Made by a program: the position numbers and the translations under genes
In this document: in pieces, positions 22,701-33,272 of the stretch
Layout: each line of letters begins with the position of its first letter
Position numbering within the stretch: position 1 is the first letter of the stretch
The notes under the pieces: model-generated
The model's database searches: none
Told to the model about the DNA's origin: nothing
Seen by the model: the letters and a program-made list of their open reading frames with translations, nothing else
Assembly (NCBI GenBank): GCA_000827205.1
Contig: KN832556.1
Location: 1,151,849 to 1,215,848, forward strand
Direction: 5' to 3'
Length of the DNA: 64,000 nucleotides
DNA from: Plicaturopsis crispa FD-325 SS-3
Lineage: Eukaryota; Basidiomycota; Agaricomycetes; Amylocorticiales; Amylocorticiaceae

Positions 22701-24850
22701 CGAGGAAGAGTGCAGCAGTAGACGCCCAAATGAATAGGCCAGATGTGAGATGTGCCAACCGGTGCAGGCGGGTATCTCCTGGCCAATCGAGTGGCAACAA
22801 ATCCTTATTGGTGTTTTGGATGGTCGCCATACGACGAGTCAGGAATGTCAGGATGTCTTTCCCACTAGCTTCGAAGGTAGCTCCAAGCTCGTATTCGAGG
22901 ATGTTGGACGACGAGCGAAAGACATTGCAAATGTCATGTTCGGCTCGGCTGGTGACGAGGACACGGATATATGGTGGAAGTTGGGCCATGCCATTGGCCA
23001 GGACTTGAAGCAGGTCCCACCGTTCTGGCGCCGTTCCACACTCGTCCAGAGCATCCACAACGATCACAATGGGACCCTCAACGTAAAGACCCGAGAGGGA
23101 CGGGGAGGCGAGCGGCTCGACAATGAGCGTATGGAATTGACGGCGCATAGATGCCCGAGCACAGTTGGGGTTATTCTTGATCGCGGAGGCAATGGCCACT
23201 GCAATACGGGAATCAAACTCGGCCAGCCGGTATGCGATAGTTCTGACAACGATGGCCGGATTACGGCCTTCGGCGATATCTCGATTGTGGAAAATGAACG
23301 CTCCGAGCCGTTTCATCTCGCAGAAGATGTTGGCAATTGTCGTGGCGAGGGTGCTCTTTCCTACACCAGCCATGCCATTGACCCAGAGAACATTCTCTCC
23401 ATGGGACGGATTTGTAGCCCAGTCCACGACGAACTTGAGGGCATCGACCCGAGTATCCGGAAAGCACTCAGGGCGCATGGAGAAGTCCATATCGGCGGGG
23501 TTGAGTTGTTGCAAGGTGAGTGTGGTGTCTAGAGTTATTCATTAGTTGCGGAAAATAAAATTTGAAGAAGACATGCCAATTTCCTCCACCGTCTCAAGAA
23601 TACGGAATGAAGAGAGTGCCGCCTGCACATTTATCCCTTTATCGAACGAATCCCTGAGCATAGTAAATGTATCCGAGAGCGCATTGACGTGTACATCGTA
23701 GTCGGACAGAGCCTGTCGCATCGTCCTCCCTATATGAAACCATTAGTGTGAAATGATTTGTACCAAGAGGTGTGGCATGCCTCCAAAACCGTGGCCCATA
23801 TATTCTTGAATGAAGATGGCGCACTCAACCGTATGGCTCAAGATCTTTTTGACGGTGTCTTCAATAGTTGGGATCTTCTCTCTGAGAAGGTCGGTGCTGC
23901 TAACGAGGGCATATGTGTCGCACATCACGCCAACAAGCACGACGATTCTCTGATCCCGTTCGACCTGGCTTTTGACAACCTGACATCGGCGTGAGTGTCC
24001 GGAGAGAGAATCGGAACATATAAGAGGAGTAGCTAACCTTATATAACGACGACAGCACTTGCCAGGCAATATTGACGTATGGATGAACCTAGAATGAAAG
24101 ATAAGCATGAGTCTAACGAAGCTATAGATTTCAAACACACCTTAGAGGCTTTATCTATAATCTCCGCAAATACATCCAGCTTTTTCATCAATGTCTCGAG
24201 CATCTTGAGCATGTCTGGCTGATCCAGGACCGCAACGACAGCTCCCGCGCAGTTCCCGGGCTCCAATGACACAGCAGTCGATATCTTCTCCGGAGTAGGA
24301 CCCAACCCCACAGCTCGCACAGCAGTCACTATGGCAGCAGCCCCGGCATCGCGAGTTCCATAAGCACGGAGGCGTACCCTGACTTCTCCTCTGTCCTGGA
24401 AGCCGTGTTTGCCGTCCGATAATGTCAGACGCAATGCGACTTCGTCCTCTGTTTCGTCATGAGAAACAATGGCCGTCAAGGCAATGGAAGCGACTCACCT
24501 GCGGTAGTCCTCTCAAGAAGTTTCTTAACGTCGATCCGGACAGTGCCTAGAATAGTACTACCTGGTAGGTACCGTAGTAAACGACGCTTGACGATTAGAG
24601 TGATCTCCGAATATGGAGCAGCCTCGGAGCTGCTAGTGATTGTCAGTGAATGTTTAACTAGCACCTAGACATGACTCACAAGGCAAACCTCTCATCCCAT
24701 TCCGGAGATTTGGAGGAGAATACCGTCCTCGTACGTCGCACAACGGTACCAAATTCGATTCTGGCGTACGTGTTCGGGGTTTTGTTCTGTCTCGATGGCA
24801 GGCCCTGCGCTCGGATCACTTTGACAGATCTCAATGATTCATAGAGGCTG
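19703..24850 (-). CDS. C2-NACHT-WD40 NLR-like STAND protein
   Basis: Signal-transduction ATPase of the fungal NLR-like class. From the N-terminus: a C2 domain on exons 24680-24847, then about 24499-24632 and onward (SVKVIRAQGLPSRQ, NTYARIEFGTVVRRTRTVF, SPEWDERFAF, GTVRIDVKKLLE, VRVRLRAYG). A helical spacer follows (VHPYVNIAWQVLSSLYK; VERDQRIVVLVGVMCDTYAL). Then the NACHT ATPase, with Walker A GMAGVGKST near 23370, Walker B VIVVDALDEC near 23050, and sensor-like RVLVTSRAEHD. A winged-helix-like region (LHPSFAEFLMDRERC) comes next, then about 11 degenerate WD40 repeats (19703-21780) such as VVFSPDSKLIAASSYTDSVY. An intron near 21980-22030 joins DHLQFHHPNKDLYDFVIEAM to the WD part, so NACHT and WD40 are one gene. 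In fungi such proteins act in non-self recognition and cell death; the ligand here is unknown. The start codon is not resolved: the first C2 exon lacks an in-frame ATG upstream. Confidence 0.85.
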
Positions 24851-25204
24851 TAGAAGGGAGAAGTTGCTTACCGTGCAGCTCGTACATTGAGTTTTCCACC
24901 CTGTCCGCACTGCTGAACGGTCCTTAGGCTCTGACGGGATAGACGTCCCCGATGAAAAGCTTGCGTTTAGAATGTGCAATGGGGGGTCGGTGTTGTAATG
25001 AACACGAGTTAGCGTGGGACGAGCGATGGCATCCGATATTATCGATCGCCAGGCGCCTAAAAGAGTACAGTCGGCAGTGCATGTTACGGCGCTTAACGTC
25101 GAAGAAGCATTCACTGCAAGTCGACGCTCGATACACCCTACGCGGTCGGAATTCGGGGTAATCTTGTACTCGTGCGTCAATAGCGCTGTTCAACGATCAG
25201 AGTA

Positions 25205-25850
25205 GGAGGAAGGTCGCGTACCGTCTGGTCCTATTCCTACCCTCCCGCGCTAGAGCGAGCAGCTGCGTGCCCCGCGTGTGCGCTACCCATGTGTAAGTCT
25301 TGTTTTCGTGCGAGCGTGGCCATCTCAACACGACGATCGATCCGACTCGCGTCGACGCATTTTCAGCACGAGTCCACAGCGATAACACTCGTGCCATGGT
25401 GATAATGTCTTAGAAACACGGTCAGGAAAAACGAAATGAAAGCAGCTGAATATCATACATACCATCTCTGCTGAGTCAACACCGTCGAGGATGCCCAGGA
25501 CGTCAGGCGGCATAAGAGCTCTTACAATTACGATTTCGCCGGCGTAACAATGAAACGAACAGGTTTTCATGGACATGCAGAGCTCGATGACTGCCGGGAT
25601 GACTGAATTTAGGGCACGCGTCCCGCGCAAGTCCCGTACCAACGAGCTGCGAGCAAGCTCGCAAAACGACGCAAACACAGGGGCATGCTTATCCGAATGC
25701 CGATCGGTAGCCAGTAAGTAACAAATGCAGTTCCTCGACGTCGAACTAGAAAGTACCCAAGCAGCACCAAGTAGAATAGATAGCCAGGTACGCAGATAAC
25801 AGACTGTCCAAAGTATCGATAAACATTGCATACGTCCGACGTAGTACATA
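25205..25850 (-). other. Open frame of unknown nature between NLR and F-box gene
   Basis: A 174-codon minus-strand open frame (25325-25849) begins with a hydrophobic stretch (LSILWTVCYLRTWLSILLGA) and continues with VIPAVIELCMSMKTCSF and VRALMPPDVLGILDGVD. An intron-like segment with a GTATGT donor follows at about 25460. I recognise no family. It could be extra 5' exons of the NLR gene, the rest of a decayed gene or chance. Low confidence that it is a gene. Confidence 0.25.
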
Positions 25851-25928
25851 CCATTGCAATTTATAATGACAAGATTGAGCCATCGCCTCCTGGAATTCGC
25901 GCTCTGGCCATCATCACCGGTGTAAGTA

Positions 25929-27123
25929 TCATCTCAACTGACAGAAGGACCACCTGTCTGCCCCAGCCATCCCTGGAAGAATCGCAGATGGGATTTCGAT
26001 AGACTTCGTGGGGTTTCTCGGATTGAGAACAGACCATTCACCGAGGAACATTGACCTGTCGGGTCGACGAGTAAATTCACGGTCCCCGAGAAACAGAGAT
26101 GCCTTGAGGTTTCCATCGGGATGAAGAGCCAGCTGTGTGCCACCTGGCTTCAGCAGACAGAGAGTGATGGTCTTCAAAGATGCTAGGTCGCGCAGTTCTC
26201 TGAAAGCGTGCTCAGCGATGCTCTAGAATAATATACTGTGGTCAGAGAAATGTGTGCCCGGAGGATGACGATAAGAATGAGCATACCTGAGTTTCTGACC
26301 ACGGTGGATATTCTGTGAGAGACGCGTACAGGATCATGCCGAAAGATTGCAGTTCACGGAAGCTGTGTGCTACCTCGCGGACATATGCGCGCACATCTTC
26401 ACCCACTTGATCTTGAGGTGTCGAGTGTTCACGCGTCATCGCAATCTGCAGATGCAGTAGGTGTGCGTTATGGGCACGAGCGAACATATGGAGACTGGCG
26501 TCCGTCCTGGTCCATTCGTTCATGATGCAGCCCCCGACGCGGAGGGCTTGGATCCTAGTGGCTGCCTGACCGATTAGGAGCGCTCGTGTCCATCCTGTGA
26601 CGCACAGCGTTTCGAGTTGACGGCCATAGCACCGTGACCGTAGCAAGTGCGTGAGATTCGAAGGAACCAAGTGCCTGGAAGTTTCGCTGTGTGGTATCAA
26701 GTCAAAATCGCCTCGGGTAATATCGTCGTTTGTCGTCGGCATTGGAAAGAGGTCGATGTCGAGGCTTCGAAGCTCGGTAGTCGATCGCAAGAGATCTGCC
26801 ATACGCGCATAGCGTTGCCGCTTAAGAGCCACAGGATACAGCACGTGGAGATCCGACGTTCCTGAAATCTTCAGGCATCGGACGAGTGCAGCAAGGTTCG
26901 TATGTTGGACAAGTCTGTCCGCAAGTATCTCCCAGGGTTCCATTTCCAGGGCGGACGACCTGTACGGCCTTATCACTACGCAGATGCGCTTGTACAGCAG
27001 TGGCTGGCATACTTCTAGGAAGCGCCGTGAGGTCAAGCAGAGTGACAAGAGATCCTGTTGGCGTATGGTGCGTGAGCCTGAGATTTCCGCGTGAAGTTCG
27101 ACAGGGAGATTTCCCAGAGACAT
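25929..27123 (-). CDS. F-box protein
   Basis: Probable substrate receptor of an SCF ubiquitin ligase. Two exons: 27123 to about 26287, ending at donor CAG/GTATGC, and about 26223 to 25929, beginning after acceptor TTCTAG with SIAEHAFRELRDL. The N-terminus has a divergent F-box: LGNLPVELHAEI, IRQQDLLSLCLTSRRFLEVC and QPLLYKRICV, where the Skp1-binding Leu-Pro and the LxLtSRrf motif are visible. The rest is leucine-rich without clear repeats (SSTRSL-type strands such as LRSLDIDLFPMP, LETLCVTGWTRAL), as in the large lineage-specific F-box families of mushrooms. An in-frame ATG also lies upstream at 27168, but the F-box spacing favours 27123. It is followed on the same strand by the NLR-like gene. 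The target is unknown. Confidence 0.72.
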
Positions 27124-28031
27124 GGCTGGTGGGCGGGAGATGAAAGGACGGCAGGCTAGGTCGACCACTTTTATAAGCTAGCGGTCGCCACAGAAATCAG
27201 CGTGCGAAAACAATCGAGTAGAAGAACGGCAAGGGTCAAGCCTTCTTAGCGGAATGGTGTGCAGAGAAGTATCCTGGCGAGAGCACTGCATGCAACCGGC
27301 GCTGTGAATTCGTGGCACAATTATGGAAGAAAGCGGGCTGCGGCGAAAACATGAGTGTCGCGCGCCTTCCCAGTTGAGGGATAGAAGTTTTCACGGCCAT
27401 GAATACCGCTCTTCCGTGGAGAAGGGATCTTCGCTCGCAAGGCTAGAATAAGATGGTTTGGACTAGTATGATAGCGGGCGTCAGCATTTTTTGGAGAGGT
27501 GTGAGACAAGGAAGGAATTTACTGGATCACCTCGCAGCATCCCGAGTCCATACTACTGGCACCATTTTGCATTAGGAACTGCCAGTGGGCAGAGTCGTGC
27601 AGTGCCCAGTGTCACGGATTCAACGTCGAGGTAACGCCGCCACGGGCCCAAGGACACCATGCGGTCAGGTCACCTCCGTGGTCATCTATAAAATCACAAT
27701 CAAACAATTCGAATAATATTACCAGCTATGATTTGGATGTGAACGACCTTTTAGCATCAAGTCGAGTAGAGACAAGAAACAATAGCTGAGACTTACACGT
27801 ACTGCTTGAGAAAGACCAGTCGGAGGGGAAACAGAATCTGGAGAGTCGGCCACGTGGAACAGCGCTAGCGTCCAAAGTCCGTGGCCGCAACGCGGCTGTC
27901 CCGCCGAGCTGTAATTTATCGTTTCGTACCTCTGCTTACCACCTCTACCACTGTTTTCTTGCTGGTCTTCTGCGCAACGGAAACCACGCAGCTTTGAACG
28001 GGCCCGCAAGTGCTGTTAATCCCGGCTGGCC
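27124..28031. promoter_or_regulatory. Divergent region F-box gene / nonaspanin gene
   Basis: 908 bases between two divergent starts. Short open frames on both strands show no domain. I see no transposon ends and no RNA gene. It should contain both promoters. Confidence 0.35.
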
Positions 28032-30958
28032 ATGGTGCACCCACAGACTTTCTCGTTTGGCGGCGCGCTCGTCGCCACGGTTCTGCTGCCATTGTGCGCT
28101 AACGCATTCTACCTACCTGGAGCAGCACCGCAAAACTATGCGCGGGGAGACCGGGTCAACCTCTACGTCAACGCTTTGACACCGATGCTTGCAGGGACGG
28201 ACGATGCCAAACTCGTGAGTCGTGTCTTTCAACAGTACTCGCGACCGAACGAACGCTAAGCGTGCGGACGGGTGTAGAAATCCATGATAAATTGTGAGCT
28301 ACTCTCATAGGATGTCTGCTTACTGCGCGTTTGCTAAGGCTTATACACAGACGACTACTACAATCCAAAATTCCACTTCTGTGAACCGGAGGATGGAGTG
28401 AAGAAACAGCCAGAGTCCCTGGGTTCAATCTTATTCGGAGACCGCATATTCAACTCGCCCTACGATGTACGTCCTAATATTTTGACTGCCCCCGGCGTAC
28501 AACTGCGCGTTACTGAAACATCCTCAGATAACAATGTTGGGGAACAACGCGACATGTCAGACCCTATGTATACAGCGGGACATACCTGGGGAAGACGCGA
28601 AATTCATAAACGACCGCATCAAGGAGGACTACGCGCTAAACTGGCTCATAGATGGACTCCCAGCGGCTGAGATGAAGATGGATTTACGAACAGGGGATCT
28701 CTTCTTCGACATGGGGTTCAATCTAGGGAAGGACGACGAGCCGCCATTCGATGAAGCACCCGCTCTCAACAATCATTACGAAATTGTGCTCAGGTATGTC
28801 CTCGAATATTTCTGATTCTTCTTTCCATTTTCTACGATTTACACGGAGACCTTAGGTATCATGAACCGACTCCTGGCCAGTACAGGGTTGTCGGTGTTTT
28901 GGTTTGGCCGTCGAGGTACGAAATCTACTTAGCATATGTCGCGTGCATGAACTGACAGTACTCGCAAATTCAGTCGCGGAGGCTCGCAAGAGAACGACGG
29001 AAGCTGCGAGACCGAGGGGGTGCAGCCACTCATACTGAGCGAGGACCGGCCCAATTCGATTCGTTACACCTACCGCGTAACGTGGAATGTAAGCTCGTTT
29101 GGATATGCATGATTGCCCCCACCTTGCTTACGCAACACGAACAGGAATCCGACACGCCTTGGGTAAGTTTACCAGTGCACCCACCCTACCATCCCGATAT
29201 CTTGTTGAGACAGCTCAGGCTAATGATTTTTTATGTAGGCTACCCGTTGGGACAACTACCTGCACATCTTTGACCCCCGAATCCATTGGTTCAGTCTTGT
29301 GAATTCGCTGGTCATCGTAACCTTCCTTTGTGTCATGGTGTCCATGATTCTCTTGCGCAGCGTTTCCCGTGATGTGAGGCTAACGTCTATCATTTGTAAC
29401 TTGCCGCTCACTGACAACTCCCCAGATATCACGATACAATGCTATCGATTTGAGTGTGGGTGCCTTTTTCTACCCCGCCGGTAATGAAACTGGCCATTGA
29501 CGCTGATACTGTCCACAGGAGGATGTACAAGAGGACTGGGGCTGGAAGCTTGTGCATGGCGAGGTTTTCCGCACGCCGCGCTATCCAATGGCTCTATCGG
29601 TCATGGTGGGCAATGGTGCCCAGCTATGTGCGATGGTTTGTGTCACGCTCGGTGCGTGCATTCCCTGCTACCTTACTCAACTTTAGAGTTTAAATCGCGA
29701 TTTTCGCAGTATTTGCCCTTATGGGCTTCCTCTCGCCGTCGAACCGTGGGTCTCTTGCTACGGTCATGATGATATGCTGGACGTTCTTCGGCGGGTGCGT
29801 GCATATATGCATGTCAAAGAAGACCACACAGTGACCTGGCTATTGCAGAATCGGTGGATATTATTCGAGCAGGATATATGCCTCCCTTGGCGGCACCGAC
29901 AGGAGGAAAAACGCTTTCGTGACAGCTACCGCGCTGCCTACGTACGTCGACTCGTTTGTTTTTCCCGGCAACGCATTGACCTTACATTCTACCCACGTAT
30001 ACAGGGTGGTGTTTATCATCGTGTTCCTTCTCAATTTCTTCCTGCTCATCGCAGGCTCGTCGGGAGCGGTACCGTTTGGCACTATGCTCCTCATCGTTAT
30101 TCTGTGGTTCGGAATATCTGCTCCTCTGGCTGCCGTTGGCGCATATATTGGCTCTCGGCAAGGCGTGAGTTGCCGTCAACTGGTCACCCTGTGCATGATA
30201 CTGAGACCTATGTCCTTCTGCTCTAGCCTGTCAGCCATCCTGTGCGGGTCAACCAAATACCACGTCAGATACCACCTGCACCAAAATACTTGCGGCCATG
30301 GGTTTGTCGCTCTTTTTGTCTATGAACCTTCGTCTGATCTCACACTTTGTGCCTTAGGCGGCTACTCTTCTGAGCGGTATACTTCCTTTCGGTACGAGTA
30401 ACATGGGCAGATTTTCTACACAAATGGGCGTCTAACTAGGTTGGTTTCTTAGGTGCCGCGTTCGTTGAGATCTACTTCCTGCTGTCGAGTCTATTCGCAT
30501 CGCGTGCATACTATGCATTTGGTTTCCTGGCGCTCACGGCAGGTGTCGTTGCGCTGACGACAGCGACCGTGACCATCCTATTCACGTACTTCGTGCTCTG
30601 CGCTGAGGAATACAGGTATACATATTCATCATAATAAGCGTTCGTCAGTCACTGACGAGATGATGCAGGTGGCATTGGCGTGCATTCCTAACAGGTGGAG
30701 GCAGTGCGTTCTGGCTGCTCGCATACGGGCTATTCTACTGGGCCTCGCGGCTTTCCCTCGACTCACTGCCCAGCGTGATGCTCTATCTTGGTTACCTCTT
30801 CCTCATAGTCCTCCTCGACTTCCTCGTGACTGGTGCGCATTCATATTTCTCTCCTCTCGTGCGGTTTGACTAATGCGCACGATGATGCAGGCACGATTGG
30901 ATTCCTGGCATCGTACTGGGCAGTGCGGAAACTGTACAGCTCCATCCGTATCGACTAA
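28032..30958 (+). CDS. Nonaspanin (TM9SF/EMP70 family) nine-transmembrane protein
   Basis: Endosome/Golgi membrane protein of the TM9 superfamily, linked in other organisms to sorting of transmembrane cargo, adhesion and copper handling. A cleavable signal peptide (GGALVATVLLPLCANAFYLPG) leads to the long lumenal domain: NYARGDRVNLYVNALTP, YYNPKFHFCEPEDG, SLGSILFGDRIFNSPY and a conserved Cys pair in NNATCQTLC. The multi-span part begins at HIFDPRIHWFSLVNSLVIVT and has RDISRYNAIDLSEDVQEDWG, WKLVHGEVFRTP, GGIGGYYSSRIYASLGG and AAFVEIYFLLSSLFASRAYY. At least a dozen short introns interrupt it. The C-terminus, KLYSSIRID, fits the (K/R)xD COPI-binding tail that holds TM9 proteins in the Golgi. All family blocks are present and in frame across the splices read. 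Confidence 0.93.
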
Positions 30959-31095
30959 TCGCGCTGTCGTTGTGTAGATAGTATTCGGTATACGTACCGT
31001 GGACGCTGGATCATTCCGTGGTTGGTGGTGCCATAGCGAACAGTTGAATAATATGTTGCAAGTGTCCGTCAAGGGGGTCTGAATAAGTTGATGTA

Positions 31096-32946
31096 CTATG
31101 CTAGTTTGTCCAGGGCCACGACAAGATGCTTGTCTTTCCCCGCCCGTAATATCGCGACCTGGCCGTCAAGTAGATCGGACGCTTGTAGCTTGTACTTGGC
31201 GTCCACTACTTTCTGACCATTCAGGCTCAGCCCCTTGGCCTCTACTAGTGTTCGCGCAGCCGCTGCGACACAGAGACGAGTTAGATGCCTTCATTCACTA
31301 GATGCTCACTCGCGAGGGGATGCTCACATATCGATGGCACTAGCCCAAAGGTAGCACATAACCGCACGAGTGGGGTCTCAAACAGCTCGGCGTCTGCACA
31401 CCTACGGAAGCGTGGGTCTCCGGACATGGCGTCGACAACGTCGCCGGCATTGATGTCGGTGATGGAGGTGTCGAATAGGACCCGTGTGATAGTGCGGGCG
31501 CGTTTGAGACCAGATTCTGTAGAGCTGACGATGAGCTGAAGTAGAGCTTTCAACGTGGAAGGAGCGTACCTCCATGAACCAGTAGCGTCACCTCGTCGGC
31601 AAGCCGGCGGTTAGCTATCTGTCGATGGGGCCCTTCCTGAAGACACGAATTTGAGCTTGGCGGAAGAAAATGTTGGAAGATACTGCTCACTTCGTTATGA
31701 TGGTGCATGATCCCGGATATCTCGCCAATAGACAGCAATGTGAACATTTTCAAGTATTTCTCTAGATCAGCATCCGTCGTTTTAACGAAGAACTGTCCAC
31801 GTCTTGGTCAATAGGTTATTTGCTCGAAACGAGATAACCCTACCTGGTAAAAGTCAAACACGCTTGTCAAATTTGCGTCCAGCCATACAGCATTGCCAGC
31901 GCTCTTGCCAAACTTGTCGCCACTGCTAGTGGTCAGAAGCGGTGTGAGGATCCCAAACCCCTTCTCCGTCTGCTCCTCACCGGGGACATTCACCATGCGG
32001 TTGATGAGCTCGAGCCCGGCGAGAATGTTACCCCATTGGTCGGACCCGCCAATTTGAATGGCGCATTTTTCGGACCGGAATAGGTGGTAGAAGTCGTATG
32101 CTTGGAGGAGCTGATACGTGAATTCGGCGAAGGACAGGCCTTGCGTGGTTTCCATCCTACTCCGAGCACTGGGAGTTTGTCAGCTAGGGCACATACGCAA
32201 CAAAATGATATGCAGAGCATATGTACCTATCACGAGAGAGCATTCCATTTACGCGCACGTTTCGGCCAACTGTGCGCAAGAATTCGAGGAGATGCATGTC
32301 TTTATGCCATGCGTGGTTATTCACGACGGTAGCGTCTTGTATAGCTTGAGGGGATGGAGGCAGCCTCGCACTAGCATAGTTCAGCGCGCCATGGAAGAAA
32401 TTCGCTATGGAGTTCTCCAAGGTTTGTGTCCGACTCCGAACCTCCTTCTCCTCTTCGAGATGCCTCTCCACCGTCCGGCCTGAAGGGTCTCCCACAAGGC
32501 CAGTCGCGCCGCCTATCTGGAAAACGCGTAAATTTATGGATTCATGCGTACAAAAGCATGGAAATGCGCACCAGAGGGTATATACGATGGCCACGGAGCT
32601 GGAAGTGCAACAAGCACATGAGTGGTAGGAGATGTCCGACATGCAATGACCGCGCTGTAGGGTCGAAACCCAAGTAAACTCCTTGTTGCCTCCATTCCTC
32701 CAAGCTTCTACTTCCAGGGCTTATGGCAGCCTCGAGAGAATCTGATCTTTTGAAAATGTCAGTACCGACAACCCCGAGCAGCAGGAAAGCTCCAATACTA
32801 GACCTTGTCACGTCTACCACAAGCCCGCGTGTTCTGAGATCATCGAGAAGAGGAGCCAAAACGAAATGGCGACGACATATCCTGCTTGAAGATGGCAGCA
32901 GTGAAAGCGGTTTCCGACGAGCAGCACGGTGAGTCAAACGGAGCAT
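31096..32946 (-). CDS. MSY1: Tyrosyl-tRNA synthetase, mitochondrial
   Basis: Charges mitochondrial tRNA-Tyr. The bacterial-type class I catalytic domain shows the HIGH-like motif in [17 protein letters not shown], then [59 protein letters not shown] and the KMSKS-like loop [15 protein letters not shown]. The C-terminal anticodon and S4-like part follows ([11 protein letters not shown]; then an exon ending VVALDKLA). The basic, Arg/Ser-rich start [20 protein letters not shown] looks like a mitochondrial targeting signal. Another in-frame ATG lies 33 bases upstream (32979). The bacterial-like sequence separates it from the cytosolic eukaryotic enzyme. It is head to head with QTRT1, 326 bases between starts, and convergent with the nonaspanin gene, 137 bases between stops. 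Confidence 0.93.
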
Positions 32947-33272
32947 CGCAGTCAACAAAATAGATGAACGCGTCTCCAATTTCTAATAGCACGCGACTTG
33001 ACGAAACGTGGCTAAAAATCGTAGATCTCATCGGGAAGCCGATGGCCTTCGTTTTAAACTCGTTCGTTCCTTGGAATGGAACCTTAACCACCTGTTATCG
33101 GCTCCTTGTCCGCATCTTAGCCCTTGGTTGGCTTGCGCGTTATCGAATTCATCATCATCATCATCATCGGCTCCTTGTCAACCTCAGAAAACATATCGGT
33201 AGCGTGGCTTCGCTCATTCCATCAAGTATATGCTCAATATCGTTGACGCAGCGGCTCTCAGGAAGATCTACA
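32947..33272. promoter_or_regulatory. Shared MSY1 / QTRT1 promoter with ATC microsatellite
   Basis: 326 bases separate the two divergent starts, so the promoters must overlap. A run of about seven ATC triplets lies at roughly 33149-33168, closer to QTRT1. No other element is recognised. Confidence 0.6.

Noticed and set aside
21928-23514. NACHT part and WD40 part as two separate genes
   Set aside because: An intron near 21980-22030 joins both in frame (DHLQFHHPNKDLYDF bridge), and the combined architecture is standard for this class.
24680-27123. Transposon remnants in the NLR/F-box block
   Set aside because: I saw no reverse transcriptase, integrase or transposase motifs and no terminal repeats by eye; a repeat-library search would be decisive.
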